Part shown: piece by piece, positions 31,694 through 40,119 of the stretch
How the letters are laid out: every line of letters starts with the position of its first letter
Numbering within the stretch: the stretch's first letter is position 1
From: Thermohahella caldifontis
GTDB lineage: Bacteria; Pseudomonadota; Gammaproteobacteria; Pseudomonadales; Oleiphilaceae
NCBI RefSeq assembly: GCF_041153465.1
Contig: NZ_CP154858.1
Span: 682,001-746,000, forward strand
DNA: 64,000 nucleotides
Direction: 5' to 3'
Notes under the pieces: model-generated
Databases searched by the model: none
What the model was told of the DNA's origin: nothing
The model's input: the letters and a program-made list of their open reading frames with translations, nothing else
Position numbers and translations under genes: made by a program

Positions 31694-31778
31694 ACTTTTT
31701 GGTTTCGCTGATTGGCTCAGCGGGTGCGAATATTACATGAGTGTTTTATAAAAATAAAGCCCTGTCCGTGCACTTTTT

Positions 31779-32138
31779 TCAGTGTGAATCCAGTGTGTGC
31801 AAAACATCCTCCAGCTCCACGATCATTTGGCGGATGAGCTGCTTGCTTTGCGAGATATCTTCCTTGACTTCGCTACCAGCCAGTTTCTGCTTGGCCCCAC
31901 CAATGGTATAGCCCTGCTCATATAGCAGGCTACGGATCTGGCGGATCGTCAGCACATCCTGACGCTGATAGTAGCGCCGGTTACCCCGGCGCTTGATGGG
32001 TGAGAGCTGCGGGAACTCCTGCTCCCAGTATCTCAGAACATGAGCCTTGACCTGACAGAGCTCGGCCACCTCACCTATCGTAAAGTAACGTTTACCCGGT
32101 ATGGGCGGCAGTTCATTGTTGTGACTCGGTTCCAGCAT
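31779..32138 (-). CDS. MerR-family transcriptional regulator downstream of ihfA
   Basis: A 119-residue regulator with an N-terminal MerR winged helix (YFTIGEVAELCQVKAHVLRY, then RRGNRRYYQRQDVLTIRQI) and a short helical tail. No metal-binding cysteines are present. This gene is conserved directly after ihfA in many gammaproteobacteria, and its regulon is not well known. Its start overlaps the ihfA end by 26 bp. Confidence 0.92.
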   Translation of the reverse strand: MLEPSHNNELPPIPGKRYFTIGEVAELCQVKAHVLRYWEQEFPQLSPIKRRGNRRYYQRQDVLTIRQIRSLLYEQGYTIGGAKQKLAGSEVKEDISQSKQLIRQMIVELEDVLHTLDSH

Positions 32139-32421
32139 ATGCTTCCACTTTTGCCTTCAGCTTCTGACCAGGACGGAACGTGACTACGCGGCGCGCCGTA
32201 ATCGGAATTTCTTCACCGGTTTTCGGATTGCGTCCGGGGCGTTCCCTCTTGTCCCGCAGGTCAAAATTCCCGAATCCGGAAAGCTTGACCTGCTCGTTGT
32301 GGCTGAGTGCATTTCTGATCTCGTCAAAAAAGGCCTCAACCATTTCCTTGGCTTCACGCTTGTTCAGGCCCACTTCCTGATACAGCCTCTCGGCAAGGTC
32401 CGCTTTGGTGAGCGCTGGCAT
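32113..32421 (-). CDS. ihfA: Integration host factor alpha subunit
   Basis: The 102-residue DNA-bending protein pairs with IhfB. The MPALTKADLAERLYQEVGLN start, GFGNFDLRDKRERPGRNPKT arm with the intercalating Pro, and ITARRVVTFRPGQKLKAKVE are diagnostic. It follows pheT by 4 bases, the classical pheST-ihfA arrangement. Confidence 0.98.
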   Translation of the reverse strand: MPALTKADLAERLYQEVGLNKREAKEMVEAFFDEIRNALSHNEQVKLSGFGNFDLRDKRERPGRNPKTGEEIPITARRVVTFRPGQKLKAKVEAYAGTESQQ

Positions 32422-32425
32422 GGCT

Positions 32426-34807
32426 TCAACTCCTCAATGTAGCATCGAACTCCGATTTGAGAGCCGTCACAACTGCATTCAGGAATCCGTTTACCTCATC
32501 ATCCTTCAAGGTGCGTTCCGGATGTCGCCACGTCAGACCGATAGCACAACTCTTGTGTTCAGGTCCAACATGCTCGCCTTCGTACACGTCGAAGAGTACC
32601 TGACGTACACACCATTCACCAGCATGGCGCGAGATCACCTCTTTCAAACGTGCCCAAGGTACCGAACGCTTCACAACGATGGCAATATCACGCCGGACTT
32701 CCGGGAATCGTGATACGCCCCTGAATACAGGGACTTCTCCACAAGTCACCTTGTTCAAGGATAGCTCAAAGATTCCGGCACAGCCATTCAGATCAAGCAT
32801 TTTGTTAACATCCGGATGCAAGATACCAAAATGACCTGCTTTTTCCCCATCGATGACCACATCTGCACCCTGCCCCGGATGAAGCATTCTGAGCGATGAG
32901 CGTTCAAAATGCACGCGTGAGGCAGCAATACCCGCGACGTCAAGAATACTCTCTACGATCCCCTTGACGTCAAAAAAATCAATGTCTGCCCGGGTTGAGG
33001 TCCAGCTTTCCGGTTCCCGACGGCCAACGAGTACGCCGGCCAACATGGGCTCCTGAACAATATGTTCTTTTGCGTTTTCAAACCTCAGGCCACTTTCGAA
33101 AAGCCGGATGCGGGATTGCTGGCGCGCCTGGTTGTACGCCGCAGCCTTGAGCAATCCGGGGACCAAAGAAGTACGCATCGTATTCATGTCCGAAGCAATC
33201 GGATTGGCCAGATCAATGGCGTTGGCTTCCGGCACACAGGCCCTGAGGAGATCCCCGTCCACAAAGGAATACGTGATCGCCTCACTGAATCCCAGCGAAT
33301 TGAGATGTTTGCGGAGAACCTGAACGGGTGTCTGACGTTCATCAGCGTCGCGAAACTTCACATGCGCCAATGAAGCATTTTCCGGGAAGTTGTGATAACC
33401 GTACAGGCGCGCAATTTCTTCGATGAGATCCACATCCAGACGAATATCAAAACGATGGCTTGGTGCCCGAAAACTCCAGCCATCCTCGTGGATTTTCTCG
33501 GCCACAATTTTCAGTCGAGCGAGCTTCTCTTCAACCCGGGTTTTGCTCAGCTGAATACCCAGCCGGCGTTCAACTTCGCTGTATTTCAGTCGTACGAGTG
33601 GCTGCGTGGGCAGGTAGTCCTTATCTTCAACTGCAAATACAGGTCCCGGTTCGCCGCCGGCAATTTCGAGTATCAGCTGCGTTGCGCGCTCGATGGCACG
33701 TTTCTGGTGAACCGGGTCCACACCGCGCTCGAAACGATGAGAAGACTCCGTATGCAAGCCGTAACGCCGCGCTTTTCCTGCAATGTGCTCAGGTGCAAAA
33801 AAAGCACTCTCCAGGAGAATATCACGGGTTTTTCCGGAAACGCCGCTATGTTCGCCTCCCATGATCCCGGCTATCGCCAGTGGCCGCTTTTCATCCGCTA
33901 TGACCAGCACATCTGCAGACAATTCAATTTCCTGTCCGTCAAGAAGTACCAGCTTTTCACCTTTCTTGGCCCAGCGGACCTCGATATGCCCATTCAATTC
34001 CTCCAGATCAAACGCATGCATGGGCTGGCCCAGCTCGAGCATGACATAGTTCGTCACATCCACGGCTGGATCAATGCTGCGAATACCGGAACGCCTCAGT
34101 TTTTCCGTCATCCATACAGGTACCGGACGGGAGAGATCCACATTGCGAATGATACGTCCAACGTATCTGGGACAGGCTTCCGGTGCACTGAGCCGGACGT
34201 CGAATACGTCATTGTGTTCGGACGGGACCGCGTTGAATGACGGCTCATCGAACGGAATATTGTTGAGTGCGGCCACCTCCCGGGCAATCCCGGTCACGCT
34301 GAGGCAATCGCTTCTGTTGGGGGTCAGATCCACATCAATGATCTGATCGTCCAGATCCAGCCACTTGCGAATATCTTCACCCACCGGCGCGTTTTCCGGC
34401 AGCTCCATCAATCCCGAATTATCGTCAGACAATCCCAGTTCGGACTCGGAGCAAAGCATGCCACAAGACTCCTGCCCCCGCAGCTTTGCCTTGCTGATTT
34501 TGATTCCGCCCGGCAGCCTTGCCCCCACTTTGGCAAATGGCACTTTGAGGCCTGGCCGGACATTGGGCGCCCCGCAGACCACCTGGACACTGCCCTCCCC
34601 GTCAGATACCTGACAAATACGAAGCTTGTCCGCTTCCGGGTGAGGTTCAACACTTTCAACCTGCCCGACAACAACGCCTGTGAAAGGCTTGGCTGCCGCG
34701 ACAACATCATCAACCTCCAGCCCTGCCATGGTCAGCTGCTCAACCAGTGCCGCACTGTCAATATCGGGATTAACCCATTCTCTAAGCCAGTTTTCGCTGA
34801 ATTTCAT
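32426..34807 (-). CDS. pheT: Phenylalanyl-tRNA synthetase beta subunit
   Basis: The 793-residue beta chain of the alpha2-beta2 enzyme. It starts MKFSENWLREWVNPDIDSAA, then an EMAP-II-like tRNA-binding fold (VVVGQVESVEPHPEADKLRI), B3/B4 editing domain (HRFERGVDPVHQKRAIERA), B5, and C-terminal anticodon-binding ferredoxin domain with FRGVSRFPEVRRDIAIVV. Length is standard. It follows pheS by about 40 bases. Confidence 0.98.
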   Translation of the reverse strand: MKFSENWLREWVNPDIDSAALVEQLTMAGLEVDDVVAAAKPFTGVVVGQVESVEPHPEADKLRICQVSDGEGSVQVVCGAPNVRPGLKVPFAKVGARLPGGIKISKAKLRGQESCGMLCSESELGLSDDNSGLMELPENAPVGEDIRKWLDLDDQIIDVDLTPNRSDCLSVTGIAREVAALNNIPFDEPSFNAVPSEHNDVFDVRLSAPEACPRYVGRIIRNVDLSRPVPVWMTEKLRRSGIRSIDPAVDVTNYVMLELGQPMHAFDLEELNGHIEVRWAKKGEKLVLLDGQEIELSADVLVIADEKRPLAIAGIMGGEHSGVSGKTRDILLESAFFAPEHIAGKARRYGLHTESSHRFERGVDPVHQKRAIERATQLILEIAGGEPGPVFAVEDKDYLPTQPLVRLKYSEVERRLGIQLSKTRVEEKLARLKIVAEKIHEDGWSFRAPSHRFDIRLDVDLIEEIARLYGYHNFPENASLAHVKFRDADERQTPVQVLRKHLNSLGFSEAITYSFVDGDLLRACVPEANAIDLANPIASDMNTMRTSLVPGLLKAAAYNQARQQSRIRLFESGLRFENAKEHIVQEPMLAGVLVGRREPESWTSTRADIDFFDVKGIVESILDVAGIAASRVHFERSSLRMLHPGQGADVVIDGEKAGHFGILHPDVNKMLDLNGCAGIFELSLNKVTCGEVPVFRGVSRFPEVRRDIAIVVKRSVPWARLKEVISRHAGEWCVRQVLFDVYEGEHVGPEHKSCAIGLTWRHPERTLKDDEVNGFLNAVVTALKSEFDATLRS

Positions 34808-34847
34808 CTGTAACCCGTCCTATCCGTTTTCCTGCCTGACGTTGCGC

Positions 34848-35845
34848 TCAGAACTGCTCAAGAAACCTGAGATCATTTTCAAAAAAGAGTCGCAAGTCAT
34901 TGACGCCATAGCGCAACATGGCAAGGCGCTCTACCCCAAGACCGAAGGCAAAACCGGTATATGTTGCGGGATCAATCCCTGTCGCTTCCAGAACCTTGGG
35001 ATGAACCATGCCGCAACCCAGGATTTCCAGCCATTTGGTCTTGCCTTCCGCATCAACCCCCCACTCAATATCCACCTCTGCAGAGGGTTCGGTGAACGGG
35101 AAGTACGAGGGTCGGAAACGCACTTTCAGCGCGTCATTCTCAAAAAAGTGACGCAAAAAATCGACAATGGTGCTTTTCAGGTCGGCAAACGATACTCGTG
35201 TATCCACCACCAGTCCTTCGACCTGATGAAACATGGGGGTATGTGTCTGATCGGAATCACAACGGTAGACACGACCAGGACAGATCATTCGGAATGGTGG
35301 TTTCTGGTCACGCTCCATCACCCGAACCTGTACCGGACTGGTATGTGTACGCAACAAGTGACCGTCCGGGAAATAGAAGGTGTCGTGCATGGCACGTGCC
35401 GGATGATAGGCAGGTATATTGAGGGCTTCGAAGTTGTGGTAATCGTCTTCGATTTCCGGGCCCTCTTCAACGGAGTATCCGCAACCCTCAAAAAACGTCC
35501 GGATACGTTCCAGCGTCCTCGTGACGGGGTGAATATGCCCCACATCTTCCCGCCGCCCGGGAAGTGTGATGTCCACCTCTTCACTGGCAAGGCGTTTTGC
35601 AAGGGCCTCGGCTTCAAGGGCAACCTTTCTTGCCTCTATGGCCTTGGCCAGCAACTGTTTGACGGCATTGATTTCGGCGCCGGCGGCCGGACGCTGCTCA
35701 GGGGGCAAGCCTGACAGTGATTTCAGTTGCTGGGTAATGGCCCCCTTTTCCCCAGATACTCTACGCGAATGGCATCCAGAGACTGTACGTCAGTTGCCTC
35801 GTCAATTTCGGCTTGTGCCTTGTTCTTGAGTTCTTCGAGATTCAT
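34848..35845 (-). CDS. pheS: Phenylalanyl-tRNA synthetase alpha subunit, broken by one frameshift
   Basis: The catalytic chain charges tRNA-Phe. The main frame holds GHIHPVTRTLERIRTFF, the motif-2 RTHTSPVQVRVM, and the motif-3 AFGLGVERLAMLRYG. The normal N-terminus begins at the ATG 35845 (NLEELKNKAQAEIDEATDVQ) but runs out of frame at VEYLGK. One extra base in the A4/G5 tract at 35741-35753 gives EYLGKKGAITQQLKSLSGLP and a 332-residue protein. Since the gene is essential, an error in the sequence is the best explanation. A terminator-like hairpin precedes it. Confidence 0.93.
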
Positions 35846-35860
35846 CGTCCTGCCTGCTCT

Positions 35861-35896
35861 GAAAACAAAATAGGGGAAGAGCTGCCCCTTCCCCTA
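35861..35896 (-). terminator. Attenuator or terminator hairpin between rplT and pheS
   Basis: On the minus strand a 9-bp perfect stem (TAGGGGAAG with CTTCCCCTA) and 8-nt loop are followed by TTTTGTTTTC. It ends 15 bases before the pheS ATG. In E. coli pheST is controlled by attenuation at this place. I see no Phe-rich leader peptide, so partial readthrough separating ribosomal from synthetase expression is the safer reading. Confidence 0.75.
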
Positions 35897-35939
35897 CTCA
35901 CACCAAAACCCGCTAAAGTTTCAGCTACCCATCAACGCT

Positions 35940-36296
35940 TCAGGCCAGGGCTTCCTTGGCTTTCTCAACGATAACGGCAAACGCTGCCTTTTCGTTCATA
36001 GCCAGATCAGCCAGAACCTTGCGATCGATTTCAATGTTGGCTTTACGCAGCCCTGCAATCAGCCTGCTGTATGACAGACCATTTGCACGTGCGCCCGCAT
36101 TGATACGCGCAATCCAGAGTGCTCTGAACTGGCGCTTGCGCTGACGACGGTCACGGTAGGCATATTGACCCGCTTTAATGACGGCCTGTTTGGCAACCCG
36201 GAATACGCGGCTGCGTGCACCGTAGTAACCTTTTGCCTGTTTCAGTACTTTCTTGTGACGGCGGCGAGCCGTTACACCACGTTTTACGCGAGGCAT
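35940..36296 (-). CDS. rplT: 50S ribosomal protein L20
   Basis: L20 is a 118-residue primary 23S rRNA-binding protein. The basic N-terminus MPRVKRGVTARRRHKKVLK, KGYYGARSRVFRVAKQAV and RQRKRQFRALWIARINA are diagnostic. In E. coli L20 represses its own rpmI-rplT message. It follows rpmI by 21 bases. Confidence 0.98.
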   Translation of the reverse strand: MPRVKRGVTARRRHKKVLKQAKGYYGARSRVFRVAKQAVIKAGQYAYRDRRQRKRQFRALWIARINAGARANGLSYSRLIAGLRKANIEIDRKVLADLAMNEKAAFAVIVEKAKEALA

Positions 36297-36317
36297 CTTC
36301 TCTTACTCCTGTGACCT

Positions 36318-36509
36318 TTATTGACCCAACATACGCTTGACTTGAGGCACATCAGCCTTGGCAATCTGCACTTTGGGACGCAGATGACGCTTACGCTTGG
36401 TGCTCTTCTTGGTCAGGATGTGGCTGGTAAAGGACTGGCGGTGCTTGAAGCCATTGGCTGTCTTCTTGAACCGCTTGGCAGCGCCTCGCTTGGTTTTCAT
36501 TTTGGGCAT
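36318..36509 (-). CDS. rpmI: 50S ribosomal protein L35
   Basis: A 63-residue basic protein with MPKMKTKRGAAKRFKKTANG, HILTKKSTKRKRHLR and a C-terminal DVPQVKRMLGQ, all typical of L35. It lies between infC and rplT as in most bacteria. Confidence 0.98.
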   Translation of the reverse strand: MPKMKTKRGAAKRFKKTANGFKHRQSFTSHILTKKSTKRKRHLRPKVQIAKADVPQVKRMLGQ

Positions 36510-36555
36510 GATATGTTACTCCGCATTCATCATGTTTTGGACTGCCTGCCGGCAA

Positions 36556-37089
36556 TCATTTCTTTTTGGGGCCCAGCACCATCACCATCTGCCGACCTTC
36601 CATCTTCGGTCTTTGCTCGACTGTGCCATACTCCTCAAGGTCCTTTTCGACCCTTTGAAGCAGTGCCATGCCGAGCTCCTGATGGGCCATTTCACGACCA
36701 CGGAACCGTATGGTTACCTTGGCCTTGTCCCCGCCTTCAAGGAAACGTATCAGGTTGCGTAGTTTGACCTGATAATCCCCTTCATCCGTCCCTGGTCTGA
36801 ACTTCACTTCTTTGACCTGAATCTGCTTTTGCTTCTTTCGCGCGGCGGCCTTGGCTTTCTTCTCTTCGAAGATTTTCTTGCCATAATCCATGATCTTGCA
36901 GACGATCGGATCGCCATCTGCGATTTGAACCAGATCCAGCCCTTCCTCTTCGGCGCGCGCGAGCGCGTCACTCAGAGGGACGATGCCGACCTGACTCCCG
37001 TCAGAACCGATAAGCCGCACTTCACGTGCAACGATGTTTTCGTTTATTTTCGGGCGTTCCGGACGGCCTTGCCGATTGTTGCGCTTAAT
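36556..37089 (-). CDS. infC: Translation initiation factor IF-3 with ATT start codon
   Basis: IF-3 binds 30S subunits and proofreads start codons. The N-domain begins KRNNRQGRPERPKINENIVA and continues RLIGSDGSQVGIVPLSDAL; the C-domain has KEVKFRPGTDEGDYQVKLRN and VTIRFRGREMAHQELG. The natural start is ATT at 37089 after GGAGAA, not the internal ATG at 37020. In E. coli the AUU start lets IF-3 repress its own synthesis, and the same is expected here. 177 residues. Confidence 0.96.
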   Translation of the reverse strand: MKRNNRQGRPERPKINENIVAREVRLIGSDGSQVGIVPLSDALARAEEEGLDLVQIADGDPIVCKIMDYGKKIFEEKKAKAAARKKQKQIQVKEVKFRPGTDEGDYQVKLRNLIRFLEGGDKAKVTIRFRGREMAHQELGMALLQRVEKDLEEYGTVEQRPKMEGRQMVMVLGPKKK

Positions 37090-37114
37090 GTTTGCTTCTC
37101 CGTTTCAGTTCAGA

Positions 37115-39025
37115 TCAACGACCTTTACGGTCTATGGCGGTCTTGAGCAGCTCGGTCAGTGCTTCAATGCTGACGACACCCAGATCTTCACCTGTACGTG
37201 TCCTCAAGGCCACCTGCCTGTTTTCGACTTCTTTGTCCCCGATAACGGCCAGATAAGGCACCTTGGACAAAGTATGCTCGCGGATTTTAAAGCCGATCTT
37301 CTCATTTCTCAAGTCCGCGATGGCGCGAATACCCTGATTCCTGAGGGTTTCACACAATTCGGATGCGTAGCTTGCCTGCCGGTCAGTGATTGTGAGCAGT
37401 GCAATCTGGGTCGGGGCCAGCCACACCGGGAAGGCCCCTTCGTAATGCTCAATCAGGATACCAATGAAACGTTCAAAGGAACCCAATATGGCCCGATGCA
37501 ACATGACAGGTGTCCGGCGACTCTGATCGTCTGCAACATACTCGGCCCCCAAACGGCCAGGCATGCTGAAGTCAACCTGTATGGTACCACACTGCCAGAG
37601 TCGCCCCAGGCAATCCTTCAGGCTGAACTCGATCTTGGGACCATAGAAGGCACCTTCACCCGGCAGCTCTTCCCACGGGAGCGACTTGGCGTTGAGGGCA
37701 TCTGCAAGCGCCTTTTCAGCCTTGTCCCAGATTTCGTCTGACCCTACACGCTTTTCAGGCCGGGTGGAAAGCTTGTAGATGATCTCGTTGAAGCCGAAGT
37801 CCGCGTAGACTTCGTGCAGAAAATCAATAAAACGCGCAACCTCTTCCTGTATCTGGTCTTCTGTGCAGAAGATATGTGCATCGTCCTGCACAAAGCCACG
37901 CACCCGCATCAGACCATGTAGCGCACCGGAGGGCTCATTCCGATGACAGGAGCCAAACTCAGCGAGCCGCAAGGGCAGCTCACGGTAACTGCGCAGTCCC
38001 TGATTGAACACTTGAACATGACAGGGGCAGTTCATGGGTTTGATGGCAAAATCCCGCTCTTCCGAGTGGGTCGTGAACATCTCGTCCTTGAACTTTTCCC
38101 AGTGACCGGATTTTTCCCAGAGCGTGCGTTCGACCACCTGGGGGGTCTTGATTTCCTTGTAACCATGCTTGTCCAGCTGGCGACGCATGTACTGCTCCAG
38201 CTGCTGGTAGATCGTCCAGCCATCCGGATGCCAGAAGACCATGCCAGGCGCTTCTTCCTGCATATGAAAGAGATTCAGCTTTTTGCCAATCTTGCGGTGA
38301 TCCCGTTTCTCGGCTTCCTCGATACGTTTGAGGTAGGCCTTGAGATCCTTGCTGTTCGCCCAAGCGGTTCCGTAGATACGCTGGAGCTGTTCATTTTTGG
38401 CGTCGCCACGCCAGTAGGCCCCGGCGACCTTGGTGAGTTTGAAGGCCTTGATCTTTCCTGTCGACGGCACATGAGGTCCGCGGCAGAGATCGATAAAATC
38501 ACCCTGCCGATAGAACGAGAGCTCTTCCTCTCCGGGAATATCCTCAATGATACGAACCTTGAAGTCCTCGCCCATTTCACGGAACAGTTTCCTGGCGGAC
38601 TCCCGATCCATTACGGAGCGTTCGACAGAAATGTCCTGACGGGCCAACTCCTTCATACGGGCTTCGATCTTTTCAAGATCTTCCGGCGTAAAAGCCCGAT
38701 CAAACTTGAAGTCGTAATAAAATCCATCTTCAATCACGGGACCGATCGTCACCTGTGCCGACGGAAACAGCTGCTTGACAGCCATCGCAAGCAAGTGGGC
38801 ACAAGAGTGACGGATAATTTCAAGTCCCTCCGGATCACGATCAGTAATGATCGCCAGATCACAATCCTCTTCGATCAGATATGAGGTATCCACCAGGCGA
38901 CCATTCACTTTTCCGGCAAGGGCTGCTTTGGCCAACCCGGGCCCTATGGACGCAGCCACATCTGCAACGGTGACGGCTTCTTCAAATTGACGTTGGCTCC
39001 CGTCCGGGAGTGTGACCACTGGCAT
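37115..39025 (-). CDS. thrS: Threonyl-tRNA synthetase
   Basis: A 636-residue class II synthetase: N-terminal TGS domain (MPVVTLPDGSQRQFEEAVTV), editing domain (HSCAHLLAMAVKQLFPSAQV), catalytic core with zinc ligand Cys in MNCPCHVQVFNQG and motif FGSCHRNEPSGALHGLMRVR, and anticodon-binding domain (VWLAPTQIALLTI). ATG 39025 matches the family N-terminus; the longer frame to 39103 does not. It is 25 bases upstream of infC. Confidence 0.97.
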   Translation of the reverse strand: MPVVTLPDGSQRQFEEAVTVADVAASIGPGLAKAALAGKVNGRLVDTSYLIEEDCDLAIITDRDPEGLEIIRHSCAHLLAMAVKQLFPSAQVTIGPVIEDGFYYDFKFDRAFTPEDLEKIEARMKELARQDISVERSVMDRESARKLFREMGEDFKVRIIEDIPGEEELSFYRQGDFIDLCRGPHVPSTGKIKAFKLTKVAGAYWRGDAKNEQLQRIYGTAWANSKDLKAYLKRIEEAEKRDHRKIGKKLNLFHMQEEAPGMVFWHPDGWTIYQQLEQYMRRQLDKHGYKEIKTPQVVERTLWEKSGHWEKFKDEMFTTHSEERDFAIKPMNCPCHVQVFNQGLRSYRELPLRLAEFGSCHRNEPSGALHGLMRVRGFVQDDAHIFCTEDQIQEEVARFIDFLHEVYADFGFNEIIYKLSTRPEKRVGSDEIWDKAEKALADALNAKSLPWEELPGEGAFYGPKIEFSLKDCLGRLWQCGTIQVDFSMPGRLGAEYVADDQSRRTPVMLHRAILGSFERFIGILIEHYEGAFPVWLAPTQIALLTITDRQASYASELCETLRNQGIRAIADLRNEKIGFKIREHTLSKVPYLAVIGDKEVENRQVALRTRTGEDLGVVSIEALTELLKTAIDRKGR

Positions 39026-39075
39026 GAGTTGGTTATCCTGCTGAAAATGTTTGACAAAATCTGCACAGGGTGGCG

Positions 39076-39104
39076 ATTCTAACAGGAAGGAGGCCGGGCG
39101 CAAA
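39076..39104 (-). promoter_or_regulatory. Possible promoter of the thrS operon
   Basis: Minus-strand TAGAAT (39081-39076) lies 17 bp after the weak hexamer TTTGCG (39104-39099). It sits about 50 bases upstream of the thrS start, in the gap between the TAXI gene and thrS. Confidence 0.4.
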
Positions 39105-39112
39105 GGGATCGT

Positions 39113-40102
39113 TCAGCGAATCCATCCCTTTTCACGATAATATCGCTCGGCTCCCGGATGCAGAGGCGCAGTCAGGCCATCACGAACCATGGATTCCGGT
39201 TTGAGGTTGGCAAGTGCAGGGTGCAAGCGTCTGAAGAGGTCCAGGTTCTCAAATACAGCCTTGACCAAGGCGTAAACCTGCTCATCGGGTACTGCGTCCG
39301 TAGTAACCAGCGTTGCAGCCACCCCAAAGGTCCAGACACTTTCCGGATTATTCCGGTAGACGCCACCCGGTACCATGGTCTTGCGATAATAGCTGTGGGT
39401 GGAAATGAGCTTGTTTATCACCTTGCCCCGAACCGGAAGAATGACACTGTCACACAGTGTTGTGGCTTCCTTCACTGCTCCGGATGGATGCCCCACAACG
39501 TACAACATGACATCAATTTTTCCGGAACACAGAAGACGGGGCTGATCGGATGCCTTGTACTCCAGTGCCTCAGAGAAGTCTTTCATGGACCAGCCATACT
39601 GCTCCATCAGAACTTCCAGGGTCGCCCTCTGCCCCGTACCGACACCACCGACATTAACCCGCTTGCCCCGGATATCTTCAAACTGATGTATGGAGTCATC
39701 TTTTCGAACCACGACAGTAAACGCTTCCGGATGCAAAGAGAAGACAGACCGCATCCCCTTGTGCGGCCCTTCATCACTAAAGGGGCCGCTACCAAAGAAT
39801 GCGTGGTACTGCCAGTCTGACTGTACGATGGCAAAATCCACGTATCCATTCCGCAGTGCGTCAAGGTTGTAGGTCGAACCGTCAGTACTCTCCAGCGCAC
39901 AGCGGAAGCCGAGCGACGAGGCATTCCGGTTCACCATCCGGCAGATGGCGCCACCGGCAGGAAAATACACTCCGGTTTCGTTACCGGTTGCAATCATTAC
40001 CCGCTTGATGGTGTGCTTTTCAGCACCGGCAGAGGCAGCCAGAATCAGGGCTGCAATCCCGAGCAGCAAACTCACAAACTGTCTGATTCCGAGCTGTTTC
40101 AT
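39113..40102 (-). CDS. TAXI-family TRAP transporter solute-binding protein
   Basis: A 329-residue exported binding protein with a signal peptide (SLLLGIAALILAASAGA). The TAXI pattern is clear: IATGNETGVYFPAGGAICRM, ESTDGSTYNLDALRNGYVDF, AIVQSDWQYHAF, KRVNVGGVGTGQRATLEVLM and WTFGVAATLVTT. Such proteins usually feed a fused TRAP permease, which is absent here. The ATG at 40102 follows CAGGGG. It lies 17 bases after the RND gene, the last member of that operon, so it may work with the RND protein instead. Ligand unknown. Confidence 0.87.
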   Translation of the reverse strand: MKQLGIRQFVSLLLGIAALILAASAGAEKHTIKRVMIATGNETGVYFPAGGAICRMVNRNASSLGFRCALESTDGSTYNLDALRNGYVDFAIVQSDWQYHAFFGSGPFSDEGPHKGMRSVFSLHPEAFTVVVRKDDSIHQFEDIRGKRVNVGGVGTGQRATLEVLMEQYGWSMKDFSEALEYKASDQPRLLCSGKIDVMLYVVGHPSGAVKEATTLCDSVILPVRGKVINKLISTHSYYRKTMVPGGVYRNNPESVWTFGVAATLVTTDAVPDEQVYALVKAVFENLDLFRRLHPALANLKPESMVRDGLTAPLHPGAERYYREKGWIR

Positions 40103-40119
40103 CCCCTGCCCCTCCATCA

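Noticed and set aside
35897..35939. pheM-like leader peptide before pheS
   Set aside because: The only short frames are a three-codon ATG frame and one without a start codon; neither is Phe-rich.
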